A stretch of DNA of 64,000 bases. Source: Demequina soli. GTDB lineage: Bacteria; Actinomycetota; Actinomycetes; Actinomycetales; Demequinaceae. The stretch spans positions 186,001 to 250,000 of the forward strand of contig NZ_BBLZ01000001.1 of NCBI RefSeq assembly GCF_000971195.1, in the 5' to 3' direction. The notes under the pieces were generated by a model. It worked only from the letters and a program-made list of their open reading frames with translations, had not been told where the DNA came from and did not search any database. Positions 35,468 through 44,567 of the stretch are shown one piece after another (positions within the stretch are counted from its first letter, which is position 1; each line of letters opens with the position of its first letter). A program made the position numbers and the translations under genes.

Positions 35468-36046
35468 TCAGGGGGCCGGAGTGCACCCGGGCGGCGGCGA
35501 GTTGCCGCTGATGGTGAAGTCCTCGCACTGCAGGAAGTGCGGGTTGAGCCAGCCGAGCACAAGGCTCACCGCGGCGATGATGCCGACGGTCGCCGCCGCG
35601 GCCGCCCATCCCCGCGCCGGCACGGCCTCGACCAGGTCGGGCCTGACCGTGCGCAGCAGCACCCACACCAGGGTGGGCAGCCCCACCACGGTGACGATCG
35701 CGCCGAACCAGCGCACGAGCTGCGTGACGGCGGGGTTGTCGGCCGCGGAGCCGACGAACTCGCCGACGATCCACAGCGTGGGGACCAGCAGCGTCGCGAG
35801 CACGCGCCCGCGCGGGCGCTCCCCTCCCTGGCGGAACAGCACGACCAGCAGCGCGGCGGTGGCCGCGGCCCACAGCAGGAGGATCTGCTCGAAGAAGACG
35901 CGTCCCCACGCGCCCAGCGTGAAGGCGGGCCACCAGATCACGGTGGCGGCGCCGACGACGAACGCGCCCACCGTGCGGCGGGCGCGTTGCGCCTCCTGCG
36001 CAGGATTCGGCGCGACCGCTGGGCCCTCGCCCTCGTGCTCGCTCAT
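35468..36046 (-). CDS. Hypothetical membrane protein
   Basis: 192 residues with five hydrophobic segments and an external C-terminal 'NPHFLQCEDFTISGNSPPPG' segment with two Cys. No family recognised. It is the last gene before the 28-bp direct repeat that bounds the accessory cluster. Confidence 0.75.
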   Translation of the reverse strand: MSEHEGEGPAVAPNPAQEAQRARRTVGAFVVGAATVIWWPAFTLGAWGRVFFEQILLLWAAATAALLVVLFRQGGERPRGRVLATLLVPTLWIVGEFVGSAADNPAVTQLVRWFGAIVTVVGLPTLVWVLLRTVRPDLVEAVPARGWAAAAATVGIIAAVSLVLGWLNPHFLQCEDFTISGNSPPPGCTPAP

Positions 36047-36148
36047 GCGCGCTCACCCCGTGCACCACGCTAGCCCGGCGCGATGGCCGGCGCGTGGGCG
36101 GGGGCGGCCCGCTCATGGCGACCGCACCCGGGTGCCTCGGGTTGGCCT

Positions 36149-36176
36149 CGGCTGAATCTGATGGGTTCCTGATGGG
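36149..36176. repeat. 28-bp direct repeat, left copy
   Basis: Begins CGGCTGAATCTGATGGG and ends with a second GATGGG, so it contains a short internal tandem (GATGGGTTCCT then GATGGG). Identical to 55422-55449; GGTTGG three bases upstream is also shared. The gap 36047-36427 around it holds no gene I can support. Confidence 0.85.
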
Positions 36177-36372
36177 ACCGCAGGACCGGGCCAGACGCCG
36201 CCAATCGGTGCGGCCGGCAATCCCGACGCGACCAATACCCGCGCCCGACGGCCAGGCGCGGGTCGATACGGCCGTGGCGAGATGCGTGGTGAGAACCGCC
36301 CCGCAGCGTTGGCACTGCACCCCGCCAGCCGCTGGCCGACCACCCCGAACTTGGCACCCCCGAACGTCCAGC

Positions 36373-36404
36373 GCCGGTCCCATGCCACCCGGCATGGGAC
36401 CGGC
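36373..36404 (-). terminator. Terminator hairpin
   Basis: 14-bp perfect stem (GCCGGTCCCATGCC with complement) and ACCC loop, 24 bases past the hydrolase stop. Confidence 0.8.
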
Positions 36405-36427
36405 GTGACGGCCTGAAGCCCCCCTCG

Positions 36428-37156
36428 TCAGCCGAGGTGCTGCTCGAAGAACGCCAACGTGCGCGTTCGAGCGTCCTCGGCGGCTTCAGGCACGAGCGGA
36501 CTCGGCAGTCCGGGCATGAACTCCTCGAGGTCGAAGGCATGTCCCGCGCCGGAGTAGCGGACCACCTGAGCCTTTGCGCCAGCGCTGGCGAGGGCGTGCT
36601 CGATCGCGTCGAGCTCACCCTCGGCAAGCAGGAAGTCATCGGCTCCGAACAGCCCGAGCCACGGAGTCGTGAGTGCGGCAAGTCGGCCGCCCAGTGCCTG
36701 CAGCCCCGGGTGCTCACCGTACGCCGGCTCGATGATGCCGTTGGCGTAGTAGCTGGCTGCCGCCGCCACCGAGCCCTCGAGCGCGGCGACCAGGGCCGCA
36801 CGGCCTCCGAACGAGAACCCCAGGACGCCGATCCGGGTCGAGTCGATCCCCAGACCCCGCAGGAAGTCCATGGCGCTCGAGATATCTGCCCCGGTGGAGT
36901 CGTCGCCCGGCATCGCGAGCGCGAACTCCTCGACGCTGGGGAAGCCGAACGGGTCGACCAGATCCTCGCCCCGCCTGTGGTGCAACATCGGAGCCACCGC
37001 CGTGTAACCGCGCGATGCCAGCCGTTCGAGCCACTCCGCGATCTGCGGCGTGTACCCGGGCGCCTGGTGCAGGACGACGACTCCGCCGCGCGCGTCCCCG
37101 TCGGCACGCGCGACGCGCAACGGCACCCCGTGGTGCTCAACGCTCTCGATGGTCAT
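36428..37156 (-). CDS. Dienelactone hydrolase-family protein
   Basis: 242 residues, alpha/beta hydrolase of the DLH family. 'GGVVVLHQAPGYTPQIAEWL' (oxyanion strand), nucleophile elbow 'IGVLGFSFGGRAALVAALEG' (Ser rather than the Cys of classical ClcD), acid in 'LGLFGADDFLLAEGE', His in 'YSGAGHAFDLEEF'. It probably hydrolyses a lactone or ester intermediate of the island's pathway. Same strand as, and 34 bases below, the monooxygenase gene, so likely cotranscribed. Confidence 0.82.
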   Translation of the reverse strand: MTIESVEHHGVPLRVARADGDARGGVVVLHQAPGYTPQIAEWLERLASRGYTAVAPMLHHRRGEDLVDPFGFPSVEEFALAMPGDDSTGADISSAMDFLRGLGIDSTRIGVLGFSFGGRAALVAALEGSVAAAASYYANGIIEPAYGEHPGLQALGGRLAALTTPWLGLFGADDFLLAEGELDAIEHALASAGAKAQVVRYSGAGHAFDLEEFMPGLPSPLVPEAAEDARTRTLAFFEQHLG

Positions 37157-37190
37157 GCGTCACCTGCCTTCGCTGCCGCTTTGCGCGATC

Positions 37191-38402
37191 TCACTCGGTT
37201 CCCGGGATCGGCCCGAAGGTCGGGCCCATCCAGATGTAGTTCGCGGGCGCACCGAGAAGGTCCCAGCCCACGTTGACCATGTGCGAGTCATCCACGATGA
37301 AGTGCTGGACGCCCGCGAGCGCGTCGCGGATCGCGCGCTGCGTGTCGCCGGCGCGCAGGGTGATGCCGCCCCCGCGCCGGTAGGCCCACTCCGCGATCTC
37401 GCGTGCGACGTCGTGCGCGTGGATGTTGGCGCCCATCAGCATCGAGGTCTGCGTGCGGGAGAGGCCGCAGCCCTCGCGCAGGGTGTCGTCGATGTCCGCG
37501 AGCACCTGGTGCACGAGCGCTCGCGCAGCTTGAGCCTTCATCTCCTGCTGCGCATACTCCATTCGGAACCGGTCACTGTCGGCCTGTCGTCGGGCGCCGG
37601 GCCGGGTCGGGGGGCGGCTCGCGTTCGCGGCGGCGTCGTCGAGGAGCCGGCGGGTGATCCCCGTGGCGAAGCCCAGGTGCATCAAGGGGATGAGCAGCCC
37701 TACGCCGCCCAGCGCCTCATCACCGCCGAGGATCGGCGCGCCGAGCACCACCGCCTCGTGGTCGGCGGGAACGAACACGTCGGTGAAGGTGAAGTCGACG
37801 CTGCCGGTGCCGCGCAGCCCGATCGTGTCCCACCCTCCGCCATAGGCGATCTCCGAAGTCGGAACGGCGAACATCGCGGGAGGGCCGTCGACCGGCTCGT
37901 CGTTCACGACCTTCCGTGCCGGCGTGAAGATGAAGCGGGTGTGCTTCGAACCGCTCGCGTACCGGTACGAGCCCGTGAGCTTCCAGCCTCCATCCACGGC
38001 GACCGCGGTCGCCGCACCGTTGCTCACGGCGCCGAACAGGGGCTCGCCCGAGTCGATGATCGCTCGGGCGGGGTCGTACTCGAGGTAGTCGATCATGTGA
38101 CCGCCCGCAGCGAAGATCGTGTTGACCCAGCCGATCGAGCCGTCGATCTGCGCGACGCGATCGAGGATCGGAAGCGCTTCGCCGGGGAACAGGCCAAGGC
38201 CCCCGAGCTCCTTCGGCAGGAAGACCCGGGTCACGCCGGTCTCGACGAGGAGATCGATGGCGCGGTCGGTGAGCTTCTGCGCCTCCTCCGTCTCGGCGGC
38301 CTCTGCCTTGAGGTCCTCCGCGACGGACTCGAGCTTGCGCATGATGGCGGCGACGATCTCCGCGTTGTCGAGCTGGTGCTGGGGTTCTGTGGTCAGCGTC
38401 AT
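37191..38402 (-). CDS. Group D flavin-dependent monooxygenase (acyl-CoA dehydrogenase fold)
   Basis: 403 residues. 'VTRVFLPKELGGLGLFPGEA' and 'QIDGSIGWVNTIFAAGGHMI' are typical of two-component hydroxylases such as HsaA/DszC-type enzymes; 'GWKLTGSYRYASGSKHTRFI' follows. These use FMNH2 or FADH2 from a separate reductase, which is probably the gene at 40787. Substrate unknown, likely aromatic or cyclic. ATG 38402 with GAGAAGGG upstream was chosen over an extended frame to 38462. Confidence 0.82.
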   Translation of the reverse strand: MTLTTEPQHQLDNAEIVAAIMRKLESVAEDLKAEAAETEEAQKLTDRAIDLLVETGVTRVFLPKELGGLGLFPGEALPILDRVAQIDGSIGWVNTIFAAGGHMIDYLEYDPARAIIDSGEPLFGAVSNGAATAVAVDGGWKLTGSYRYASGSKHTRFIFTPARKVVNDEPVDGPPAMFAVPTSEIAYGGGWDTIGLRGTGSVDFTFTDVFVPADHEAVVLGAPILGGDEALGGVGLLIPLMHLGFATGITRRLLDDAAANASRPPTRPGARRQADSDRFRMEYAQQEMKAQAARALVHQVLADIDDTLREGCGLSRTQTSMLMGANIHAHDVAREIAEWAYRRGGGITLRAGDTQRAIRDALAGVQHFIVDDSHMVNVGWDLLGAPANYIWMGPTFGPIPGTE

Positions 38403-38488
38403 TGCTGAGGCCCTTCTCTCGATGCCCCGATCGGCTCCGGTGCCGATGGGGTGCGACTGCACGGGTGCACCGTGTCAGTTCACATCCG

Positions 38489-38517
38489 AGTATTGACATA
38501 TCACGGTGCGAGGTCAA
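38489..38517 (-). promoter_or_regulatory. Promoter of the monooxygenase operon
   Basis: On the minus strand TTGACC (38517-38512), 17 bases, AATACT (38494-38489). The spacer region is AT-richer than its surroundings and is spanned by TTGAC...GTCAA half-sites (38493-38517), a possible regulator site. Confidence 0.6.
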
Positions 38518-38671
38518 GGCCCGACTTCGACGTGACGAGTCGCGACCCGCGGGATGCGGCCGTGCGCACGAACGCGTCTGCGGACGAGCTCAGGCCCCGC
38601 TACGCCAAACCGCGCCGAGCATCGTCACGCCTCCCGCACGGACCGCCACGGCGCGAGCGACGGCGGGGACG

Positions 38672-39340
38672 TCAGAACTGGAAGCTCACGGAGTGGCTGG
38701 CGAGCGACGTCGCGGTCAGCAGCCACTCGGTCACGCGAGCCCTCGATTCACGGATGAAGGACAGCGCGAGCTCCTCCGCCTCGTCGGGCGTCGCCGACAG
38801 CGCCGCCGACATGCCCAGCACCTGAATCGCGCTCAGCGTCTCCGACTTCCACACGAGGGTGAAGATGCGCTGCATGTCGCCCGCGAGCCTCCGATAGAGG
38901 TCGGAGAGGATCACATTGTCTGCCGCCGCGACCACGACCGCCCACGTCTTCGTCGCATAGGCGACCATCTCTTCACCGCTGGACTGCGCGCCAGGCACCT
39001 GCAGTGCCGTGATCTGCGCGCGATGCTCATCCGTCATGCGCGTCACCGCAAGCCGAAGGATCGGCGGGCCGAGGATCTCCCATGCCTCGAAGAACTGGAT
39101 GATGCCGCGCAAGGTGATCGGTGCGACCTGGTAGCCGACTCTCGGGATGGCGGTCAGCAGATTGTCGGCCGTCAACCGCACGAGCGCACCGCGCACCGCC
39201 GACAGCCCCAGGCCGTATTCCGCGGCGAGTCCGCGCTCCGTCACCTGCGAGCCGGGAGCCAGCGTGCACTCGAGAATCTCACGGCGGAGCAGATCGTAGG
39301 CGCGATCAACCAGGGAGGTCGTCGACGGCTGATCGCTCAT
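38672..39340 (-). CDS. GntR-family (FadR-like) regulator
   Basis: 222 residues. N-terminal GntR wHTH 'DRAYDLLRREILECTLAPGS', 'VTERGLAAEYGLGLSAVRGA', 'LTAIPRVGYQVAPITL'; C-terminal helical ligand domain. Probably responds to a pathway intermediate and controls the monooxygenase operon downstream. ATG 39340 chosen. Confidence 0.85.
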   Translation of the reverse strand: MSDQPSTTSLVDRAYDLLRREILECTLAPGSQVTERGLAAEYGLGLSAVRGALVRLTADNLLTAIPRVGYQVAPITLRGIIQFFEAWEILGPPILRLAVTRMTDEHRAQITALQVPGAQSSGEEMVAYATKTWAVVVAAADNVILSDLYRRLAGDMQRIFTLVWKSETLSAIQVLGMSAALSATPDEAEELALSFIRESRARVTEWLLTATSLASHSVSFQF

Positions 39341-39510
39341 TCGCCCAGCGTAGGGCAAGCGGCGATCACCCCCTGGCTCCGGCGTACCGGCGCGCCTCCG
39401 CGGTTCGCCCTGCCCGGCGCCCACGCGCATGCCACCTAGGCTCATCCGACGCCGTGTCGATCGCCACCGCCTGCGCGATGGCGCGGGTTCTGCAATTGCA
39501 ATTCAGGCTA

Positions 39511-39540
39511 TTGACATCTCAAAAGCGCGCTGTCTAGTTT
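39511..39540 (+). promoter_or_regulatory. Promoter upstream of the 39674 gene
   Basis: TTGACA (39511-39516), 18 bases, TAGTTT (39535-39540), preceded by the palindrome TGCAATTGCA (39491-39500). The rest of the 333-base gap shows no other feature. Confidence 0.6.
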
Positions 39541-39673
39541 CGTTGACTACGAGGCGTCGACGCGGACCCCCCTCGCTCTCGAGCCGTCATGCGCGGCCCC
39601 GGCGGGCAGTCCTGGCCGGGCGTCCGTGCGGACAGGTCCGCTGTCCGCTGACGAGCGAGCAAGGGAGCAGGAC

Positions 39674-39982
39674 ATGGCAGACATCGATGGCCGGTGGCAC
39701 ATCGAGGCGATGACGCCGATGGGCAAGCAGACCTCCGTACTGGACCTCGCCGTCAGCGGGTCGTCCGCGACGGGCACGCTCGCAGGACCCGACGGAACGT
39801 CGTCCGAGATCCTCGACGCGAAGGTGGACGGCTCGAGGGTCGAGTTCGGGATCCAGACCACGACGCCGATGGCGATGAAGATCAACCTCTCCCTCGAGTT
39901 CGAGGGCGACGCGGTGACGGGGAAGGTGAAGGCCGGCATCTTCCCGCCAGCACGCGCCGCCGGATGGCGGGTCGCCGGCTGA
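39674..39982 (+). CDS. Small beta-rich hypothetical protein
   Basis: 102 residues with repeating strand pattern: 'GRWHIEAMTPMGKQTSVLDL', 'SSATGTLAGPDGTSSEILDA', 'KVDGSRVEFGIQTTTPMAMK', 'GDAVTGKVKAGIFPP'. This layout is found in small proteins near steroid- and aromatic-degradation genes in actinobacteria and proteobacteria; no enzyme activity is known. It has its own promoter and is followed by an exceptionally strong hairpin. Confidence 0.7.
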   Translation: MADIDGRWHIEAMTPMGKQTSVLDLAVSGSSATGTLAGPDGTSSEILDAKVDGSRVEFGIQTTTPMAMKINLSLEFEGDAVTGKVKAGIFPPARAAGWRVAG

Positions 39983-40000
39983 AGGGCACCTCAGGTCGAC

Positions 40001-40054
40001 GACGGCGACGAGGGGGCGCCCCGCGGCGAAGCGGGGCGCCCCCTCGTCGCCGTC
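40001..40054. terminator. Bidirectional terminator, 24-bp perfect stem
   Basis: Arms 40001-40024 and 40031-40054 are perfect complements around GGCGAA. The right arm overlaps the stop codon of the convergent 40053 gene. Confidence 0.9.
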
Positions 40055-40790
40055 ACCGGTACACGGGGCCTTCGTACACGCGAGCGCCGACGATCATGCC
40101 CTCGCGGAACGAGTAGACACCGAGGCCAGCATGCGGCGGGCGCCTCCAGCTGGTGAACTCGACCGCGTACCCGTCGCCCGCTCGCGTCACCGTGTTGAAC
40201 TCGAGCGGCACACCACCTTCGGAGCCTGAGAACGCGGCGACGAAGACGTCGCGCCCCACCGTGCCGATGGGCGAGTGGAACTCGGCGTCCGGGTGCACGA
40301 CCGCCTCGAGCAGCGCGCGGTCGCCGCGCGTCACGGCCTTGAAGTACCGCTCCAGCTCGTCCGGCCATGCGAAGTCGGTGCGCGCGAGCACGGGGCGGCG
40401 GGGATCGGTGAGCCCGAAGTGTGCCTTGTTGTAGTAGACGCGGGCTCGGGGATCGGCGTCGGTCTTGTCCCAGACGAACGCCACCGGGACGTCGGCGGGC
40501 TCACCGACGTCGCGTCGGAAGGCGTACTCCCAGACGTCCCGCTCGGCGGACTCCGTCGCAGAGACCCGCTCGACCGACGCCCACGATCGCGCGGGCCAGA
40601 CGAGCGACTCCGCCTCGAAGGCGCCCGCATCGCACCAGCCGACCGTCGGATCGTCGATGGACGCCTGGAGGCGTAGACGCTCGATCAGCGCCGCGACCCC
40701 TGCCTCCTGCCCGTCGGCCGGCGTCGCGCCGGGCTCGGGCACCGGCGCTGAGGCCGGCGTCGAGGCCGGGGTGCTCGCGTCGACGCTCAT
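40053..40790 (-). CDS. NTF2/SnoaL-like protein
   Basis: 245 residues. The C-terminal ~110 residues look like a SnoaL-type ketosteroid-isomerase fold: 'YFKAVTRGDRALLEAVVHPD', 'AEFHSPIGTVGRDVFVAAFS', 'VYSFREGMIVGARVYEG'. The N-terminal half has an Ala/Pro-rich leader and a second, less clear domain with 'YNKAHFGLTDPRRPVLARTD'. Could be an isomerase or cyclase. Its ATG overlaps the flavin reductase stop by 4 bases, so the two are coupled. Confidence 0.65.
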   Translation of the reverse strand: MSVDASTPASTPASAPVPEPGATPADGQEAGVAALIERLRLQASIDDPTVGWCDAGAFEAESLVWPARSWASVERVSATESAERDVWEYAFRRDVGEPADVPVAFVWDKTDADPRARVYYNKAHFGLTDPRRPVLARTDFAWPDELERYFKAVTRGDRALLEAVVHPDAEFHSPIGTVGRDVFVAAFSGSEGGVPLEFNTVTRAGDGYAVEFTSWRRPPHAGLGVYSFREGMIVGARVYEGPVYR

Positions 40791-41365
40791 GCGAACCTCG
40801 AAACGTCGCCAAGGACGTGCCACTCACGGTTGTGATAGACGAGGGGCGAGGCATCGTCCTCCCCGTCCTGCCACGACTCGATGACGTGCACGACGAAGAG
40901 CGTTGCCGCACCCGCGTCCTCCTTCTTGACCACGCGCCCGCGGATGCGTCGGCGGGGAGCGACGTAGTACGGCTCGCCCGTGGGCAGCACCGCCCACTGC
41001 TCGGGGTCGGCGAAGCGGTCGACACCGCTCGTCGCGCCAAGCACAGCGATGTCGTGGCATGCGGCATCGATGAGATGGATCACCAGGGTCTCGGCCGCGA
41101 GGAGCGTCGGCGTGCTCGACGACATGTCCGACGCCGAGAAGACGAGCAGGGGCGGCGCGACGCTGATGGAGAACAGCGACGATGCCGTCATCGCGACCGG
41201 GCCGCCACCAGCGTCCGCGGTGATCACCGCGACGCCCGACGGATGGTCGCGGAACAGCGCCTTCAAAGCGTCGGGGCTCACCCCCGGCTCGCCCCCGAGC
41301 GCGACCTGATCGATGGCCGACGTCGACGGAACAGTCGACGGTAGGGATTCTTCGATTTGAGTCAT
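40787..41365 (-). CDS. Flavin reductase-like protein (two-component monooxygenase reductase)
   Basis: 192 residues. 'FRDHPSGVAVITADAGGGPV', 'AMTASSLFSISVAPPLLVFS' and 'HNREWHVLGD' are hallmarks of the FMN-binding flavin reductase family (HpaC/HsaB-like). It would supply reduced flavin to the monooxygenase at 37191, from which it is separated by the GntR gene, the 39674 gene and the NTF2-like gene. ATG 41365 chosen. Confidence 0.85.
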   Translation of the reverse strand: MTQIEESLPSTVPSTSAIDQVALGGEPGVSPDALKALFRDHPSGVAVITADAGGGPVAMTASSLFSISVAPPLLVFSASDMSSSTPTLLAAETLVIHLIDAACHDIAVLGATSGVDRFADPEQWAVLPTGEPYYVAPRRRIRGRVVKKEDAGAATLFVVHVIESWQDGEDDASPLVYHNREWHVLGDVSRFA

Positions 41366-41477
41366 CACGTACGCCTTTGCATTGTTGGTGCGACCTCGTT
41401 GTCGCCAAGCTGCAATGCCACAGTAACCCGTTGACCTTTCAGTTACCAGCCCCGGATCCCGAGGTGGGCACTCAGGC

Positions 41478-41505
41478 GCGGCGCCGCGTTCACAGAGGGC
41501 GCCGC
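41478..41505 (-). terminator. Terminator hairpin after marR
   Basis: 8-bp stem GCGGCGCC with GGCGCCGC and 12-base loop, about 105 bases past the marR stop, upstream of the flavin reductase gene. Confidence 0.5.
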
Positions 41506-41610
41506 ACGCGCGCGGCACGATGCGGGACGCGGGAAGCACTGGATCGGCACGGCTGCGCCACCCGGCCCCGCCGCCGGACGCCGGCGCGATGCGCGGGGCG
41601 TCGCCCGCAG

Positions 41611-42066
41611 CTAGGTCAGGTCGGAGTACGCGATGCGTAGCAAGAGGCCGCGGAGCACGTCGACCTCCGCCTCGGACAGCGAGGAATGCACGGCACGCTC
41701 GACACTCCGCACCGCGGCTCTGGCGGCGGTGAACAGCGACACGCCTTGCGCCGTCGCCTCGACGGTGCGGGTCCGCCTGTCGCTCGGTACAGGCCTCCGG
41801 TGGACAAGGCCGCGCGACTCGAGATCATCGACCAGCGCGACGATCTGGCTGGGGTCGAGGCGCAGGTGGGCAGCCAGGCCTCGCTGCGTCGGGCTGCACT
41901 CCACAGCGAGCGCCAGAACCGAGTAGGACCTGACCTTCAGGCCCAGCCCCGCAAGGGCGCCGTTGCCGGCGGCGGCCGCCACGGCGCTCGCACGCGCGAG
42001 CAGGAAGCTCGCGTCCGAGTCGAGCGAGCTGGGCCCGATCCCGGCCGCGGTGCGTTCGGCTTCCAT
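41611..42066 (-). CDS. MarR-family regulator
   Basis: 151 residues. 'KVRSYSVLALAVECSPTQRG', 'LAAHLRLDPSQIVALVDDLE', wing 'RPVPSDRRTRTVEATAQG'. Divergent from the SDR-amidohydrolase-MaoC-ligase operon, which it probably controls through the palindrome at 42097. Confidence 0.87.
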   Translation of the reverse strand: MEAERTAAGIGPSSLDSDASFLLARASAVAAAAGNGALAGLGLKVRSYSVLALAVECSPTQRGLAAHLRLDPSQIVALVDDLESRGLVHRRPVPSDRRTRTVEATAQGVSLFTAARAAVRSVERAVHSSLSEAEVDVLRGLLLRIAYSDLT

Positions 42067-42096
42067 GGCCCAAGCCTAGCAAGCGACATGAGATAT

Positions 42097-42107
42097 TCAA
42101 TCATTGA
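42097..42107. promoter_or_regulatory. MarR operator candidate TCAATCATTGA
   Basis: Perfect 11-base palindrome in an AT-rich patch (42087-42115) between divergent marR and SDR starts; TTGACG overlaps its right half as a possible -35 toward the SDR gene. Confidence 0.55.
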
Positions 42108-42159
42108 CGTTCTCAACGAAGCATGGTCGGATGTGGCCATGGAACAAGGGAGTTCGCTG

Positions 42160-43104
42160 ATGTCACACGCCACACCGCTCAGCGGGAAGGTCGCCATCGT
42201 GACGGGATCGGGCCGCGGCCTCGGTCTCGCCTACGCGCAGGAGCTCGCCCGGCAGGGCGTGTCGGTGGTCGTCAACGACGTCGACGCGGACACCGCCGCC
42301 GGGGCGGTCGCGTCGATCACGGCGGCTGGCGGCTCCGCCGTCGCCGTGGTGGCGCCCGTGGGGCCCACCCCGACCGCCGACGCGCTCGTCGCCGCAGCCC
42401 TGGACACCTTCGGCCGCCTCGACATCCTGGTGACCAACGCGGGCGTGCTGCGCGACACCGTGCTGTGGAAGATGAGCGACGAGGACTTCGACACGGTCAT
42501 CGGCGTGCACCTGCGGGGCACCTTCACCTGCGTGCGCGCGGCCGCGACGCACTTCCGTGAGAATCAGGTCGCGGGGCGCATCATCTGCATCGGCTCCCCC
42601 ACGGGTCAGCGCGGCAACTTCGGCCAGACCAACTACGCGGCCGCCAAGGCCGGGATCGTCGGCATGGTGCGGACCTGGGCGCTCGAGCTCAAGCGCGCGG
42701 GCATCACGGCGAACGTGGTGATCCCGGTCGCGGCGACCACCATGACGGCGACAGTGCCCTACTTCGCCGCCGCCGTCGAGGCGGATGAGGCCGGCGCGCC
42801 GATGCCCGCGTTCTTCCGTCACGACCTCGGGTTCGGCACGGCGGACGACGTCGCCGGTCTCATCGCGTACCTGGCATCCGACGCCGCTGCGGGTGTCACC
42901 GGCCAGGCGATCGGCGTCGGCGGCGACCGGCTGCAGCTCTGGTCCCACCCCGAGGCCGTGACCACCGCCTACCACGACGGCGGATGGACCTTCGAGGCGC
43001 TCGACGCGGAGTTCCCCGCCGTCGTGGGTGACCACCTCCAGAGCGTGGGCGAGAGGTTCCCACCGCTGCCCGAGGACCTCGTCCGCCCTCAGGTCACGGC
43101 CTGA
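42160..43104 (+). CDS. SDR-family dehydrogenase, (3R)-hydroxyacyl-CoA dehydrogenase-like
   Basis: 314 residues. NAD(P) motif 'VAIVTGSGRGLGLAYAQELA', 'LDILVTNAGVLRDTVLWKMS', Ser in 'RIICIGSPTGQRGN', catalytic Tyr-x3-Lys in 'NYAAAKAGIVGMV'. The GRGLG form and VVNDV resemble multifunctional-enzyme-type hydroxyacyl-CoA dehydrogenases, fitting the MaoC and acyl-CoA ligase genes downstream. ATG 42160 with AGGGAG is preferred over the in-frame ATG at 42139. Confidence 0.88.
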   Translation: MSHATPLSGKVAIVTGSGRGLGLAYAQELARQGVSVVVNDVDADTAAGAVASITAAGGSAVAVVAPVGPTPTADALVAAALDTFGRLDILVTNAGVLRDTVLWKMSDEDFDTVIGVHLRGTFTCVRAAATHFRENQVAGRIICIGSPTGQRGNFGQTNYAAAKAGIVGMVRTWALELKRAGITANVVIPVAATTMTATVPYFAAAVEADEAGAPMPAFFRHDLGFGTADDVAGLIAYLASDAAAGVTGQAIGVGGDRLQLWSHPEAVTTAYHDGGWTFEALDAEFPAVVGDHLQSVGERFPPLPEDLVRPQVTA

Positions 43105-43135
43105 CGGTGTCCGCACGACCAGCCGGACGGCGCCG

Positions 43136-44017
43136 ATGACATACGCACCCGAGCTCGACCTCGACTCGATCACCGCGATCGACATGCATGTGCACGTCGA
43201 GGTGGACGGCCACGGCCATGCGTCGCTTCCGGCCGACCTCGCCGAGGCCGCCTCGAAGTACTTCCGCACCGACGGGCCGCGCCCCGAGCTCGAGGCGATC
43301 GCCACCCACTACCGCGAGCGCCGGATGGCGGCGGTGGTCTTCACGGTGGACGCCGAGACCGGGCTGGGGCACCCGCCGCTGTCGAGCGAGGAGATCGCCG
43401 CGGGCGCAGCTGCGCACGCGGACGTGCTCATTCCCTTCGGATCGGTCGACCCGCACCGTCCGGACGCCGTCGAGCGCATCCACCGGCTGGCGTCCGAGCA
43501 CGGCGTGCGCGGCTTCAAGTTCCATCCGACGGTGCAGGGCTTCGACCCGAGCGACGAGCGCTGGTACCCGCTGTACGCGGCGATCGAGGCCGCGGCGGTC
43601 CCGGCGCTGTTCCACACCGGCCAGACCGGAATCGGGGCGGGCCTCCCCGGCGGGCGCGGACTGCGACTCGCGCTGTCGAACCCCATGCTGCTCGACGGTG
43701 TCGCCGCCGACTTCCCCGACCTGCAGATCATCATGGCGCACCCCAGCGTGCCGTGGCAGGACGAGGCGCTCGCGGTGGCGACGCACAAGCACAACACGTG
43801 GATCGACCTCTCCGGCTGGAGCCCCACGTACTTCCCCGAGACGCTCGTGCGCGCCGCCGGCTCGTACCTGTCCGACCGCGTGCTGTTCGGCACCGACTTC
43901 CCGCTGCTCACCCCCGACCGATGGCTGGCCGACATCGAGCGCACTGCGCTCAAGCCGGAGAAGCTGCCCGCGATCCTCAAGGACAACGCCATCCGCCTGC
44001 TCGGCCTCGACATCTGA
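43136..44017 (+). CDS. Amidohydrolase (ACMSD-like, Amidohydro_2)
   Basis: 293 residues, TIM barrel. Metal site His-x-His in 'AIDMHVHVEVDGHGHA', 'VRGFKFHPTVQGFDPSDERW', 'LQIIMAHPSVPWQDEA' and the Asp in 'RVLFGTDFPLLTPDRW'. Family members decarboxylate or hydrolyse ring-cleavage products. This suggests a late step of an aromatic pathway. It sits 31 bases after the SDR gene. Confidence 0.88.
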   Translation: MTYAPELDLDSITAIDMHVHVEVDGHGHASLPADLAEAASKYFRTDGPRPELEAIATHYRERRMAAVVFTVDAETGLGHPPLSSEEIAAGAAAHADVLIPFGSVDPHRPDAVERIHRLASEHGVRGFKFHPTVQGFDPSDERWYPLYAAIEAAAVPALFHTGQTGIGAGLPGGRGLRLALSNPMLLDGVAADFPDLQIIMAHPSVPWQDEALAVATHKHNTWIDLSGWSPTYFPETLVRAAGSYLSDRVLFGTDFPLLTPDRWLADIERTALKPEKLPAILKDNAIRLLGLDI

Positions 44018-44065
44018 CGCACGCCGCGCATCGTCCCCCAGCCCGCCCCCACGAAAGGAAACGTC

Positions 44066-44524
44066 ATGACCACCACCTCCGTCGCCTACGCCGACCTCGC
44101 GGACCTCCGCGGACGCGACCTGGGCTGGTCCGACTGGCTCGAGATCGACCAAGAGCGCGTGAACGTCTTCGCCGACGCCGTCGACGACCACCAGTGGATC
44201 CACACCGAGCCCGAGCGCGCGACGGCGGAGAGCCCTTTCGGGGGACCGATCGCCCACGGGTTCCTCACCTTGTCGCTCGCGACGCGCTTCTGGACCGAGC
44301 TGCTCGAGGTCGACGGCGTGAGCGCGAAGGTCAACTACGGGCTCGACAAGGTCCGCTTCGTGTCGCCCGTCCAGGTCGGGGCACGCGTGCGCATGAACGC
44401 GGTGATCGCCGAGGTGACGGACGTGCCGGGCGGGTACCAGCTCACCGTCGACCAGACCATCGAGGTCGAGGGTGGGACCAAGCCCGCGGTGGTGGCGCGG
44501 GGCCTGTACCGCTTCTACGCCTGA
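44066..44524 (+). CDS. MaoC-family (R)-specific enoyl-CoA hydratase
   Basis: 152 residues, single hot-dog domain. Catalytic Asp/His in 'NVFADAVDDHQWIHTEPERA' and 'FGGPIAHGFLTLSLATRFW'. Hydrates a 2-enoyl-CoA to a 3-hydroxyacyl-CoA, the substrate type of the SDR two genes upstream. GAAAGGAAA precedes the ATG. Confidence 0.9.
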   Translation: MTTTSVAYADLADLRGRDLGWSDWLEIDQERVNVFADAVDDHQWIHTEPERATAESPFGGPIAHGFLTLSLATRFWTELLEVDGVSAKVNYGLDKVRFVSPVQVGARVRMNAVIAEVTDVPGGYQLTVDQTIEVEGGTKPAVVARGLYRFYA

Positions 44525-44567
44525 TATCTTCCGAACTCGACCCTACTCACGCTGCAACGAGGCACAC

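Noticed and set aside
36149-36176. dif-type site for the 28-bp repeat
   Set aside because: It lacks the XerC/XerD arm symmetry and the AT-rich core of actinobacterial dif.
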